Positions 1 to 5,324 of a stretch of 5,324 bases of DNA are shown here, in pieces. The DNA lies in contig JAOUOK010000167.1 in the NCBI GenBank assembly GCA_029880425.1, forward strand, positions 1-5,324. The letters are read 5' to 3'. A model generated the notes under the pieces. It saw only the letters and a list, made by a program, of their open reading frames with translations. It did not search any database and had not been told where the DNA came from. The position numbers were made by a program, and so were the translations under genes. The stretch comes from Gammaproteobacteria bacterium. Its GTDB lineage: Bacteria; Pseudomonadota; Gammaproteobacteria; UBA6429; Thiohalophilaceae. The stretch's first letter is position 1, and each line of letters opens with the position of its first letter.

Positions 1-105
1 AGGGTCATTGCTTGATTTAAAATAATTAGTTCTTACTCCTTATTCGGCAGTTCTTAATTATTCTTTAACCAAACTATTATTCATATCAAGATAAACTGTA
101 AATTT
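1..105. other. AT-rich noncoding stretch downstream of yaiI
   Basis: No open reading frame of useful length crosses this stretch on either strand. It contains a direct repeat AGTTCTTA at 28-35 and 49-56 (21-nt period) and a weak all-A/T inverted repeat (21-28 with 55-62). Neither looks like a standard intrinsic terminator. On the minus strand an AAGGAG ribosome-binding-like string lies at 41-36, but the only ATG after it (8-6) is about 27 nt away, so I do not call a gene start. The yaiI transcript would run through this region; no clear terminator is seen. Confidence 0.5.
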
Positions 106-552
106 TTATTTCCACTTTTCTACCAGCCGATCAAGCTGGTTGGCAAATTCCCGCCTGTCACGTTGATTGAGTGGTGGGGGACCACCGGTGACTTCACCAC
201 TGCCTCTTAACTCATCCATTAAATCCCGCATCACAAGTTTTTGCTTGATAGTTTCGGTAGAATACAACTCACCACGTGGATTGAGTGCATGCGCCCCCTT
301 TTCAATCACTTCTGCCGCTAACGGGATATCGGCGGTAATAACTAAATCGTCCTTGTTGGCTTTCTGCACGATATAGTTATCTGCAACATCAAAGCCGGAA
401 GAAACACGAATACTTTTTATAAATGCAGAAGGAGGCGTGCTTAAACTCTGGTTAGCAACTAAAGTGACTGTTATCTTGGTTCGTTCTGCCACACGAAATA
501 AAATTTCTTTTATTACTTTTGGACAGGCATCTGCATCAACCCATATTTTCAT
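106..552 (-). CDS. yaiI: YaiI/YqxD family protein (DUF188, UPF0178), PIN-like fold
   Basis: This 148-aa protein is a full-length member of the YaiI/YqxD family (DUF188; E. coli YaiI is about 150 aa). The family hallmark WVDADACP is at residues 4-11, followed by [13 protein letters not shown] (32-37), [10 protein letters not shown] (53-62), a second acidic strand VITADIPLA (71-79), ALNPRGE (89-95) and a GGPPP segment near 125. The conserved acids D6, D8, D58 and D75 fit the metal-binding cluster of PIN-like nucleases, the superfamily in which DUF188 is placed; nuclease activity is inferred, and the physiological role is unknown. The protein is predicted to be cytoplasmic, with no signal peptide or membrane segment. 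The ATG lies one base after the stop of the upstream 127-aa gene, and its purine-rich ribosome-binding site (GAAGAAG) sits inside that gene's last codons. The two genes are therefore probably cotranscribed and translationally coupled. Confidence 0.93.
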   Translation of the reverse strand: MKIWVDADACPKVIKEILFRVAERTKITVTLVANQSLSTPPSAFIKSIRVSSGFDVADNYIVQKANKDDLVITADIPLAAEVIEKGAHALNPRGELYSTETIKQKLVMRDLMDELRGSGEVTGGPPPLNQRDRREFANQLDRLVEKWK

Positions 553-553
553 T

Positions 554-937
554 TTATTCTTCTTCTAATACAGAAAGTAAAGCTTGTTGAGAAACAGGAT
601 GTTGTAATACTGCATGTAAAGTAAATAAATCTAATAATCGTGGCACATATTTCACTTCGTGCTTTTCAACCATAGCAATTACTTTTGCCTCCGGTGCATA
701 TTTTTGCAGGCTGTGTAAAAACACATCCAGATTACTGACATTTACACCGGCATAGTTATTACCATAACCATACATGAATTCAGCCACAACATAATCCGGT
801 TTTTGTTTTTTCAGTTGTGAAATGGCTTTGCGCATTGAGCCGAGCTGTACATTTTCAAGGTTCAGGCTTTGGTACAAATCCGTAAAGTTAGGGTGCAGGG
901 GTGATTCAATGATTGAAAACAGGACTTTTTGGCTCAT
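554..937 (-). CDS. conserved hypothetical protein, resembles a degenerate receiver (CheY-like) domain
   Basis: I do not recognise a named family for this 127-aa protein. Its pattern fits a single receiver-type alpha/beta domain: strand 1 KVLFSII (4-10), strand 3 PDYVVAEF (47-54), strand 4 AKVIAMVEK (84-92) and strand 5 followed by a proline turn, AVLQHPVS (109-116), then a final helix. Aligned by eye to the usual PDLVLLDIMMPG motif, the phospho-acceptor Asp becomes Glu53. The acidic pair after strand 1 is mostly lost (only E11), and the Lys before the strand-5 proline is replaced (QHP rather than KP). If the fold is right, this is a pseudo-receiver that cannot be phosphorylated in the normal way. 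It has no output domain, signal peptide or membrane segment. The ATG at 937-935 has only a weak AAAG ribosome-binding site. The gene is first in a likely two-gene operon with yaiI, divergent from deaD. The ORF is confident; the fold assignment is tentative. Confidence 0.8.
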   Translation of the reverse strand: MSQKVLFSIIESPLHPNFTDLYQSLNLENVQLGSMRKAISQLKKQKPDYVVAEFMYGYGNNYAGVNVSNLDVFLHSLQKYAPEAKVIAMVEKHEVKYVPRLLDLFTLHAVLQHPVSQQALLSVLEEE

Positions 938-953
938 TAGACTTTAATCAACG

Positions 954-983
954 GTTATATTTAGGGTAAATCAGGCGTTACAA
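954..983 (-). promoter_or_regulatory. candidate sigma70 promoter for the 127-aa gene and yaiI
   Basis: Read on the minus strand, TTGTAA (983-978) and TATAAC (959-954) are separated by 18 bp, giving 4/6 and 5/6 matches to the -35 and -10 consensus. Transcription would begin near 947, only about 10 nt before the start codon at 937, which is an unusually short leader and matches the weak ribosome-binding site. An alternative pair slightly upstream (ATGACA with TATTGT, 18-bp spacing) is also possible. Confidence 0.35.
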
Positions 984-995
984 TATCGTATTTTG

Positions 996-1024
996 CTGTT
1001 AATTGTCATATAAAACAGTATAAT
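996..1024 (+). promoter_or_regulatory. sigma70-type promoter of deaD
   Basis: A perfect TATAAT -10 box lies at 1019-1024. At 17-bp spacing the -35 is CTGTTA (996-1001), only a 3/6 match. A better-looking TTGTCA at 1003-1008 is just 10 bp from the -10 and cannot pair with it. The bases after the -10 are GCGCGTCC, a GC-rich discriminator of the kind associated with stringent (ppGpp/DksA) control; that regulation is an inference. The predicted start near 1031 leaves a leader of about 103 nt before deaD. Confidence 0.6.
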
Positions 1025-1030
1025 GCGCGT

Positions 1031-1133
1031 CCTTAATTCCTTTGCAGGCCGGGTATTTTAACAGGCCTGGCTGATATCAAGCATTTAGCACTTCACTTAA
1101 TTTTTTCATGAACTTCATTTACAGGAACATCTG
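1031..1133 (+). promoter_or_regulatory. deaD 5' leader with GC-rich hairpin
   Basis: The predicted untranslated leader contains CAGGCC (1045-1050) and its exact complement GGCCTG (1064-1069) around a 13-nt A/T-rich loop. A competing pairing, GCCGGG (1048-1053) with CCTGGC (1066-1071), uses overlapping bases, so two folds of similar strength are possible. A T6 run lies at 1101-1106, too far from the stem (about 30 nt) for a classical attenuator. TTCCT at 1037-1041 is complementary to the AGGAA containing the Shine-Dalgarno (1123-1127), but five pairs could be chance. Long structured leaders are known for cold-shock genes such as E. coli csdA; a role here is inferred. Confidence 0.4.
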
Positions 1134-2987
1134 ATGTCTCAATCTGACACTCTCCCCTCTTTTAGTGACCTTGGCCTTTCTGCCCCTGTACTCGAGGCAC
1201 TGGGTGATATCGGCTATGAATCCCCCTCACCCATCCAGGCTGAAATGATTCCTTATGTACTGGATGGCCGTGATGTTCTTGGCCAGGCACAAACAGGAAC
1301 AGGTAAAACTGCCGCCTTTGCCTTACCTATTTTATCGCAAATCGATATTAAGCAAAAATCTCCACAGGTTTTAGTCCTTGCGCCTACCCGTGAACTGGCT
1401 ATCCAGGTTGCAGAAGCCTTTCAGAAATATGCGGCAAAAATGAAAGGATTTCATGTTCTCCCTGTTTACGGTGGCCAGGATTACCGGGGACAAATTCGTC
1501 AGCTGGAACGTGGTGTTCATGTCGTCGTCGGTACACCGGGACGAGTCATGGATCATATTCGTCGTAAAACTTTAAATCTCGATAGTTTAAAAACACTGGT
1601 TCTTGATGAGGCCGACGAAATGTTACGTATGGGCTTTATTGATGATGTTGAGTGGGTCATGGAGCAAATTCCTGAAGAACGTCAGATTGCCCTGTTCTCT
1701 GCAACCATGCCAAAGCAAATTCATAAAATTGCGCAGCGTTATTTAGACAACCCGAAAGAAATCACGATTAAAGTCAAAACGACAACTGCTGACACAATTA
1801 CCCAGCGTTACTGGATGGTCAGTGGTCATCATAAACTCGATGCCCTTACCCGTATCCTTGAAGCTGAGCCGTTTGATGCGATGATTATTTTCGTGCGCAC
1901 CAAGAACGCCACACTAGAACTGGCAGAAAAACTCGAAGCCCGCGGATATTCTTCTGCAGCGTTAAATGGTGATATTGCGCAAAACCAGCGTGAAAAAGTC
2001 ATTGATAAATTAAAGAAGAAAAAAATTGATATCTTAATCGCAACCGATGTTGCAGCACGTGGATTAGATGTGCCAAGGATTAGCCATGTTGTAAATTACG
2101 ATGTTCCTTACGATACTGAAGCCTATGTTCACCGTATTGGACGTACTGGTCGCGCAGGACGAACAGGTGATGCGATATTATTTGTTGCTCCGCGTGAAAA
2201 ACGCATGTTGCAGCAAATTGAGCGTGCGACTAAGCAAAAAATTGAAATGTTGGAAATGCCTTCAACTGAAATCATTAACAACAAACGAATTGCCCGCTTC
2301 ACACAAAATATTACGGATAACCTGGCAAGTGAAGGACTCGAGTTTTATGCCAGTATTTTAGAAAAATACACGCTGGAACATAATATTCCTGCAATTGAGG
2401 TTGCCGCAGCATTAGCCAAGATGGTGCAAGGTGATGAACCTTTATTACTGTCTAATACCCCTGAAGCCCAACGTTCACAAAGATCTGATCACGACCGGGG
2501 AGATCGTAATCGTGAAAGAGGTTCACGTAGAGATCGCGAAAGCCGTGGTGAACGTTCTGAACGTCGCCCCAGAAGTGATCGAGGTCGTGACAACCATGAA
2601 AAAGAAGAAGGTATGCAAACCTACCGTCTTGAAGTCGGCCATGATCATGGTGTGAAACCCGGCAATATCGTAGGCGCCATTGCCAATGAAGCAGGGATTG
2701 ACAGCAAACACATGGGCCGTATCCAGATTAATGATGATTACAGCACCATTGATTTACCCGAAGGTATGCCTAAAGATATATTTATGGACTTAAAGAGTGT
2801 ACGTGTCGCTGGCCAAAAACTGAATATTTCTGTTTTTGGAGAAGAATCAACACCAAAGAAACGTGCAACCTTAACTCGCAAACCGCAAAATAAAGATTCA
2901 GATCGTAAAAAATCACCTGCCAGGGCGACAGACAGGAAAAGAAGCAGTAAGAAAAAAATATCTGATAAGAGAAAAAATCGTAAGTAA
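1134..2987 (+). CDS. deaD: DEAD-box ATP-dependent RNA helicase DeaD/CsdA
   Basis: This 617-aa protein (E. coli DeaD is 629 aa) unwinds RNA duplexes using ATP. The family is known for cold-shock survival, 50S subunit assembly and mRNA turnover. All helicase motifs are intact: upstream aromatic F10 and Q motif around GYESPSPIQ (27-35), Walker A AQTGTGKT (52-59), PTRELA (84-89), TPGR (134-137), DEAD (158-161), SAT (189-191), ATDVAARGLD (303-312) and HRIGRTGRAGR (333-343). A hydrophilic linker with many RD, RE and RS pairs (about 445-490) leads to a DbpA-type RNA-binding RRM (about 494-568) containing GNIVGAIANEAGI and STIDLPEGMP. A Lys/Arg-rich tail of about 45 residues ends the protein. The RRM and tail distinguish DeaD from RhlE or SrmB. 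The start at 1134 is supported by AGGA at 1123-1126 (7-nt spacing) and by the Q-motif distance. It is transcribed divergently from the 127-aa gene and lies 157 bp before rsmJ. Confidence 0.97.
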   Translation: MSQSDTLPSFSDLGLSAPVLEALGDIGYESPSPIQAEMIPYVLDGRDVLGQAQTGTGKTAAFALPILSQIDIKQKSPQVLVLAPTRELAIQVAEAFQKYAAKMKGFHVLPVYGGQDYRGQIRQLERGVHVVVGTPGRVMDHIRRKTLNLDSLKTLVLDEADEMLRMGFIDDVEWVMEQIPEERQIALFSATMPKQIHKIAQRYLDNPKEITIKVKTTTADTITQRYWMVSGHHKLDALTRILEAEPFDAMIIFVRTKNATLELAEKLEARGYSSAALNGDIAQNQREKVIDKLKKKKIDILIATDVAARGLDVPRISHVVNYDVPYDTEAYVHRIGRTGRAGRTGDAILFVAPREKRMLQQIERATKQKIEMLEMPSTEIINNKRIARFTQNITDNLASEGLEFYASILEKYTLEHNIPAIEVAAALAKMVQGDEPLLLSNTPEAQRSQRSDHDRGDRNRERGSRRDRESRGERSERRPRSDRGRDNHEKEEGMQTYRLEVGHDHGVKPGNIVGAIANEAGIDSKHMGRIQINDDYSTIDLPEGMPKDIFMDLKSVRVAGQKLNISVFGEESTPKKRATLTRKPQNKDSDRKKSPARATDRKRSSKKKISDKRKNRK

Positions 2988-2994
2988 TTATTAA

Positions 2995-3043
2995 GGCGTA
3001 GCTTAAACTAAGCTGAAAAAATCAGTCTGGTTTAAGCTGCGTT
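2995..3043 (+). other. long imperfect RNA hairpin in deaD-rsmJ gap
   Basis: Starting 8 nt after the deaD stop, 2995-3016 pairs with 3022-3043 in a single uninterrupted register around an AAAAA loop (3017-3021). Of 22 positions, 16 are Watson-Crick, 5 are G-U (left-arm positions 2995, 2996, 2999, 3009, 3012) and one is an A-C mismatch (3011/3027). The core is AGCTTAAAC (3000-3008) with GTTTAAGCT (3030-3038). The G-U pairs form only in plus-strand RNA; on the minus strand they would be mismatches, so this is likely a deaD mRNA 3' structure. No T-run follows, so it is not a standard intrinsic terminator. A short competing hairpin, AGCTTA-AAC-TAAGCT (3000-3014), is nested in the left arm. Possible roles are 3'-end protection, an RNase III site or a processing signal. 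Confidence 0.55.
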
Positions 3044-3100
3044 CACTGCTTTCAAAGTTAATATTATGTTTAATCTGGAATATTATTAAAAACAACTGCA

Positions 3101-3106
3101 TATAAA
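3101..3106 (+). promoter_or_regulatory. possible -10 element for rsmJ
   Basis: TATAAA, preceded by GCA, is the best -10-like string ahead of rsmJ, but no recognisable -35 lies at 16-18 bp (the sequence there is around GGAATA). The region is very A/T-rich, so chance matches are expected. rsmJ may instead be read through from deaD. Confidence 0.2.
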
Positions 3107-3118
3107 GTCTTAAGAGAA

Positions 3119-3142
3119 ATGAAAAATATATCCAGCCAGTAA
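3119..3142 (+). other. seven-codon mini-ORF ending 2 nt before rsmJ
   Basis: ATG at 3119 opens a reading frame MKNISSQ that stops at TAA 3140-3142, two bases before the rsmJ ATG at 3145. It is in a different frame from rsmJ. AAGAGA (3112-3117) lies upstream but too close to be an ideal ribosome-binding site. rsmJ itself has no good Shine-Dalgarno, so terminating ribosomes could help start rsmJ; this is speculative and the ORF is short enough to be chance. Confidence 0.15.
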
Positions 3143-3144
3143 GT

Positions 3145-3924
3145 ATGAACACACCTATTTCTATTTCATATACATCTGATAAATCAAAAGAACCTGCAAA
3201 AAACTTTGCCGATAAGCATAAGCTGGCTTTAAACCCGATTAGCGAAAACAAAACATCACTCATCCTCAACTACACCGAAGAATTTGTTGAGTTACGTGAC
3301 ACAGAAAAAAATATTGCCATTCATATAGATTTCCTCTCAGGAGACTTAGCTCACCGGCAGCAATTCGGTGGAGGTCGTGGACAAAGTATTGCTAAAGCCA
3401 TAGGTTTAAAACAAGGTGTTACGGCACCTTCTGTCCTTGATGCCACGGCCGGCCTGGCGAAAGATGCTTTTGTATTAGCCTGCCTGGGTTGTCCATTAAC
3501 ACTTTTAGAACGCTCTCCCATTGTTACTGAGTTAATACGTGATGCAGTAAAACGCGCAGAAGATGATGAACACTTTCAATCTATAATAAAAACGGGATTT
3601 GATGTAAAAGAAGAAAACAGTATTAAGTATCTCACTCAGCTATCAAGCAATGAAAATGCGACATTACCTGACGTGATCTACCTTGACCCGATGTATCCGG
3701 AACGGAAAAAGTCTGCCTCGGTTAAAAAAAATATGCAGTTACTGCAAAGCCTTTTAGGCAAGGATGAAGATACACAAGCACTGCTTGATATCGCGATAAA
3801 AGTTGCGCGAAAGCGCGTTGTTGTTAAAAGACCCAAAGGTGCTGAAAATCTTTCAGCACTTAATCCCACCTACCATGTAGCAAGTAAAAAAACACGGTAC
3901 GACATCTATATCATTCCACAGTAA
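3145..3924 (+). CDS. rsmJ: 16S rRNA (guanine(1516)-N(2))-methyltransferase RsmJ
   Basis: RsmJ (formerly YhiQ) transfers a methyl group from S-adenosylmethionine to N2 of G1516 in 16S rRNA of the small ribosomal subunit. The 259-aa protein is full length (E. coli about 250 aa). Visible family signatures are the GGGRGQ turn (75-80) after LAHRQQF, the SAM-binding motif I LDATAGLAKDAFVLA (98-112), the motif II acid in LLERSP (E122), the catalytic-type motif IV YLDPMYPERKKSA starting at D181, and a C-terminal VVVKRP (about 225-230). The N-terminal 65 residues are the family's less conserved extension. It is cytoplasmic. ATG 3145 is the only reasonable start, but its ribosome-binding site is weak (only TAAG nearby). 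The gene lies downstream of deaD in the same orientation, and both act in ribosome biogenesis; cotranscription across the 157-bp hairpin-containing gap is uncertain. It converges on the glycosyltransferase gene. Confidence 0.95.
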   Translation: MNTPISISYTSDKSKEPAKNFADKHKLALNPISENKTSLILNYTEEFVELRDTEKNIAIHIDFLSGDLAHRQQFGGGRGQSIAKAIGLKQGVTAPSVLDATAGLAKDAFVLACLGCPLTLLERSPIVTELIRDAVKRAEDDEHFQSIIKTGFDVKEENSIKYLTQLSSNENATLPDVIYLDPMYPERKKSASVKKNMQLLQSLLGKDEDTQALLDIAIKVARKRVVVKRPKGAENLSALNPTYHVASKKTRYDIYIIPQ

Positions 3925-4069
3925 TTGTTTTCGTGTGGCATTAATTACACACTATTAAAGCATCTTCGTATTCTCACTCACAATATTCAGATGATTGCTG
4001 CCAGTTAATCACTATAAACTTCTGTACAGGAATATCTTTACAGGCAGAAAAAATAATACTCTCCATTAT
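3925..4069. other. convergent intergenic region, no strong terminator
   Basis: This gap separates the 3' ends of rsmJ and the glycosyltransferase gene, where a bidirectional terminator would be expected. I find only weak stems: GTGTG (3933-3937) with CACAC (3948-3952), loop 10 nt; and CTGTA (4022-4026) with TACAG (4039-4043). Neither is followed by a T-run in the right orientation. A TACAGG direct repeat lies at 4025-4030 and 4039-4044. Termination here may be Rho-dependent, or outside what I can recognise by eye. Confidence 0.4.
3974..4066 (-). CDS. possible 30-aa ORF directly after the glycosyltransferase stop
   Basis: An ATG at 4066-4064 lies one codon after the TAG stop of the glycosyltransferase, in the same frame. 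It opens a 30-codon frame, beginning MESIIFSACK and ending with TGA at 3976-3974. A purine-rich AAAGAAGAA in the end of the glycosyltransferase gene could serve as ribosome-binding site. It could be a small downstream gene, an ancestral C-terminus cut off by the TAG, or a chance frame. I recognise no family, and its length makes chance the default reading. Confidence 0.15.
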   Translation of the reverse strand: MESIIFSACKDIPVQKFIVINWQQSSEYCE

Positions 4070-5324
4070 CTATTCTTCTTTATTTAATTTATTTTTTGCT
4101 TCAATCCATTGCGACATATACATCGCACTTTTCATGGTGTGATGTTGTAACATCATGCCGGTAAAGTTTTTATGTCTTTTATCTTGCAATGCTTCGATAG
4201 TATCCAGGAGTCTTTGATAAAACTTAAGTGCATATTTTTCTTTATTAAATACAGAATTTATTATAAAAATTCCGTTTGACTGGCATAACTGCCATTGTTC
4301 TTGATCAGTATATAAATCAATGGCTGCACCTGTTATCGACACTGGATCGTCAGCAATAATACCCGGCCAGTCGAAATCAGCATGCATGGATTCTGCACCT
4401 ATAGAGGTGGTCACACTGGGAGTACCACTTAACATGGCATCAGCTAACTTTCCTTTCATCCCCGCACCAAAACGCAAGGGTGACAGGCAAACCCGGTACT
4501 GGCTTAAGCTTGTAATAGCATCTTCGGCCCAGCCTTTGACATAAAAACCCTGTTTCGGATTATGTAGTTGTTGTGCTTTTTTAGGTGGGTATGAACCATA
4601 GATATGTAATTCTGCATTTTTCAACTTAGCCCGAATTAATGGCCAGACTTCATTTTTTAAATATAAAACAGAATCCCAGTTCGGTTCGTGGCGAAAATTA
4701 CCTATGGTGACAAAATGTTGTCGTTCAGAATAAGAAGGCCAGGCTTGCAAAGCATCATCCCTATCCATTGCATCATACATAAAGGGTAAATAAAGCAGGA
4801 GATCTTCATCAACATGATAAATCTCTTTTAGAATTTCAATTTCATATTCAGAGATTAATAAACTCAAATCACAACGTAAGATGCTTGCCACTTCACGCAA
4901 GGCAATATCGTTAATAAAATCGAGATTTTCCGACTTCGAGGCATCTTTACCTTTTTTCACTGCCTGCTGCCGGGCATACCTTAAGCAATGTAAATCAACG
5001 GTCTCCAGTATACGTATAGCAGAAGGACATTGTTTTTCCACCCGCCACGAGAATTGCTCTTCCATCATAAAACGGTCAAATAACACCACGTCTGGGTTTA
5101 ACTTTTTAACAAATTCATCAAAGCTGCTGTTATTCAGCTCTATTGAAACTTTATCAATGCCTAATGACTCAAGGTTAACCATATGATCTGTGACTTGTGC
5201 TGGTGAAGCATAGCTAACCTGGTATTGATGCTGATGAAATATCTCTACCAGTTGCATCATCCGACTACCCGCGGCAGACGAAGCAGGTTCGGGCCAGACA
5301 TAACCGATAACAAGTAATTTTTTC
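4070..5324 (-). CDS. GT-B glycosyltransferase (GT4-like), 5' end just outside window
   Basis: The protein is predicted to transfer a sugar from an activated nucleotide donor to a glycan acceptor; donor and acceptor cannot be read from sequence. The first in-window ATG codon (5260) is not the likely start. The frame stays open to the edge and adds 21 residues, beginning KKLLVIGYVWPEP and ending SSAAGSR, which is a typical GT-B N-terminal strand and loop. The last visible base is the third base of a codon ending in G, so an ATG, GTG or TTG two bases further out would give about 418 aa. Other signatures are VDLHCLR mid N-domain, the linker-strand FVTIGNFRHEPN, ELHIYGSYPP, and the donor-site region SPLRFGAGMKGKLADAML followed by SGTPSVTTSIGAE (about 4390-4485). 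There, a GAGMKGK loop stands where many GT4 enzymes have the first Glu of the EX7E motif. No membrane segment is seen. It probably belongs to a surface-polysaccharide cluster extending right. Confidence 0.88.
   Translation of the reverse strand, partial: KKLLVIGYVWPEPASSAAGSRMMQLVEIFHQHQYQVSYASPAQVTDHMVNLESLGIDKVSIELNNSSFDEFVKKLNPDVVLFDRFMMEEQFSWRVEKQCPSAIRILETVDLHCLRYARQQAVKKGKDASKSENLDFINDIALREVASILRCDLSLLISEYEIEILKEIYHVDEDLLLYLPFMYDAMDRDDALQAWPSYSERQHFVTIGNFRHEPNWDSVLYLKNEVWPLIRAKLKNAELHIYGSYPPKKAQQLHNPKQGFYVKGWAEDAITSLSQYRVCLSPLRFGAGMKGKLADAMLSGTPSVTTSIGAESMHADFDWPGIIADDPVSITGAAIDLYTDQEQWQLCQSNGIFIINSVFNKEKYALKFYQRLLDTIEALQDKRHKNFTGMMLQHHTMKSAMYMSQWIEAKNKLNKEE

Noticed and set aside
21..62. 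Inverted repeat AATAATTA / TAATTATT as terminator of the yaiI operon
   Set aside because: The stem is purely A/T with a loop of about 26 nt, so it would be unstable, and no proper T-run follows on the minus strand.
167..376. Plus-strand open frame inside yaiI
   Set aside because: It lies antisense to a strongly conserved gene and its translation has no recognisable domain; it is a shadow frame.
1003..1008. TTGTCA as the deaD -35 box
   Set aside because: It is close to consensus, but the spacing to TATAAT is only 10 bp, and no -10 lies at 16-18 bp downstream.
2019..2025. A7 run in deaD as a possible frameshift or slippage site
   Set aside because: The helicase frame continues intact through motifs V and VI, and the run simply encodes consecutive lysines; there is no stimulatory structure or alternative product evident.
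3003..3269. Minus-strand 88-codon frame over the deaD-rsmJ gap and rsmJ start
   Set aside because: It has a hydrophobic stretch that could suggest a small membrane protein, but it overlaps the rsmJ N-terminus and the hairpin, has no homology I recognise, and the A/T-rich antisense explains the Phe/Leu/Ile content.
1121..4037. Similar strings TACAGGAACATCT (before deaD) and TACAGGAATATCT (4025-4037)
   Set aside because: A 13-nt match with one mismatch, only two copies, different contexts (one is the deaD ribosome-binding site); most likely coincidence.
4881..5186. Plus-strand 101-codon frame inside the glycosyltransferase
   Set aside because: It is antisense to a clear GT-B coding region and its composition is that of a shadow frame.

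Overview
The window looks like ordinary chromosome from a moderately AT-rich gammaproteobacterium. The evidence is a DeaD/CsdA-type cold-shock RNA helicase, a full-length RsmJ 16S rRNA methyltransferase (a mostly gammaproteobacterial family) and a YaiI protein very close to the enterobacterial form. I cannot name the genus. No transposase, integrase, CRISPR array, tRNA, rRNA or phage gene is visible.

Layout, left to right. Positions 1-105 are AT-rich and noncoding. Two tightly packed minus-strand genes follow: yaiI (106-552) and, upstream of it in the same likely operon, a 127-aa protein that resembles a degenerate response-regulator receiver domain (554-937). A 196-bp divergent intergenic region (938-1133) holds a perfect -10 box for deaD and a leader of about 100 nt with a small GC-rich hairpin. 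deaD fills 1134-2987 on the plus strand. The 157-bp gap after it contains a long imperfect hairpin (2995-3043) whose G-U pairs point to a plus-strand RNA structure. rsmJ follows at 3145-3924. A convergent 145-bp gap separates it from a minus-strand GT-B glycosyltransferase (4070 to the right edge). That gene runs off the window: its reading frame stays open past the first internal ATG to the edge, and its true start is probably only two bases outside.

Functionally, deaD and rsmJ both act in ribosome biogenesis (helicase remodelling of assembling subunits, and 16S rRNA methylation), and lie in the same orientation. The yaiI pair is divergent from them and functionally uncharacterised. The glycosyltransferase probably belongs to a cell-surface polysaccharide or glycan locus that continues to the right.

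I found no convincing new multi-gene system. The points most worth a second look are the deaD 3' hairpin, the pseudo-receiver protein with Glu at the phospho-acceptor position, the deaD leader, and the mini-ORFs that end at or just before the deaD and rsmJ start codons.
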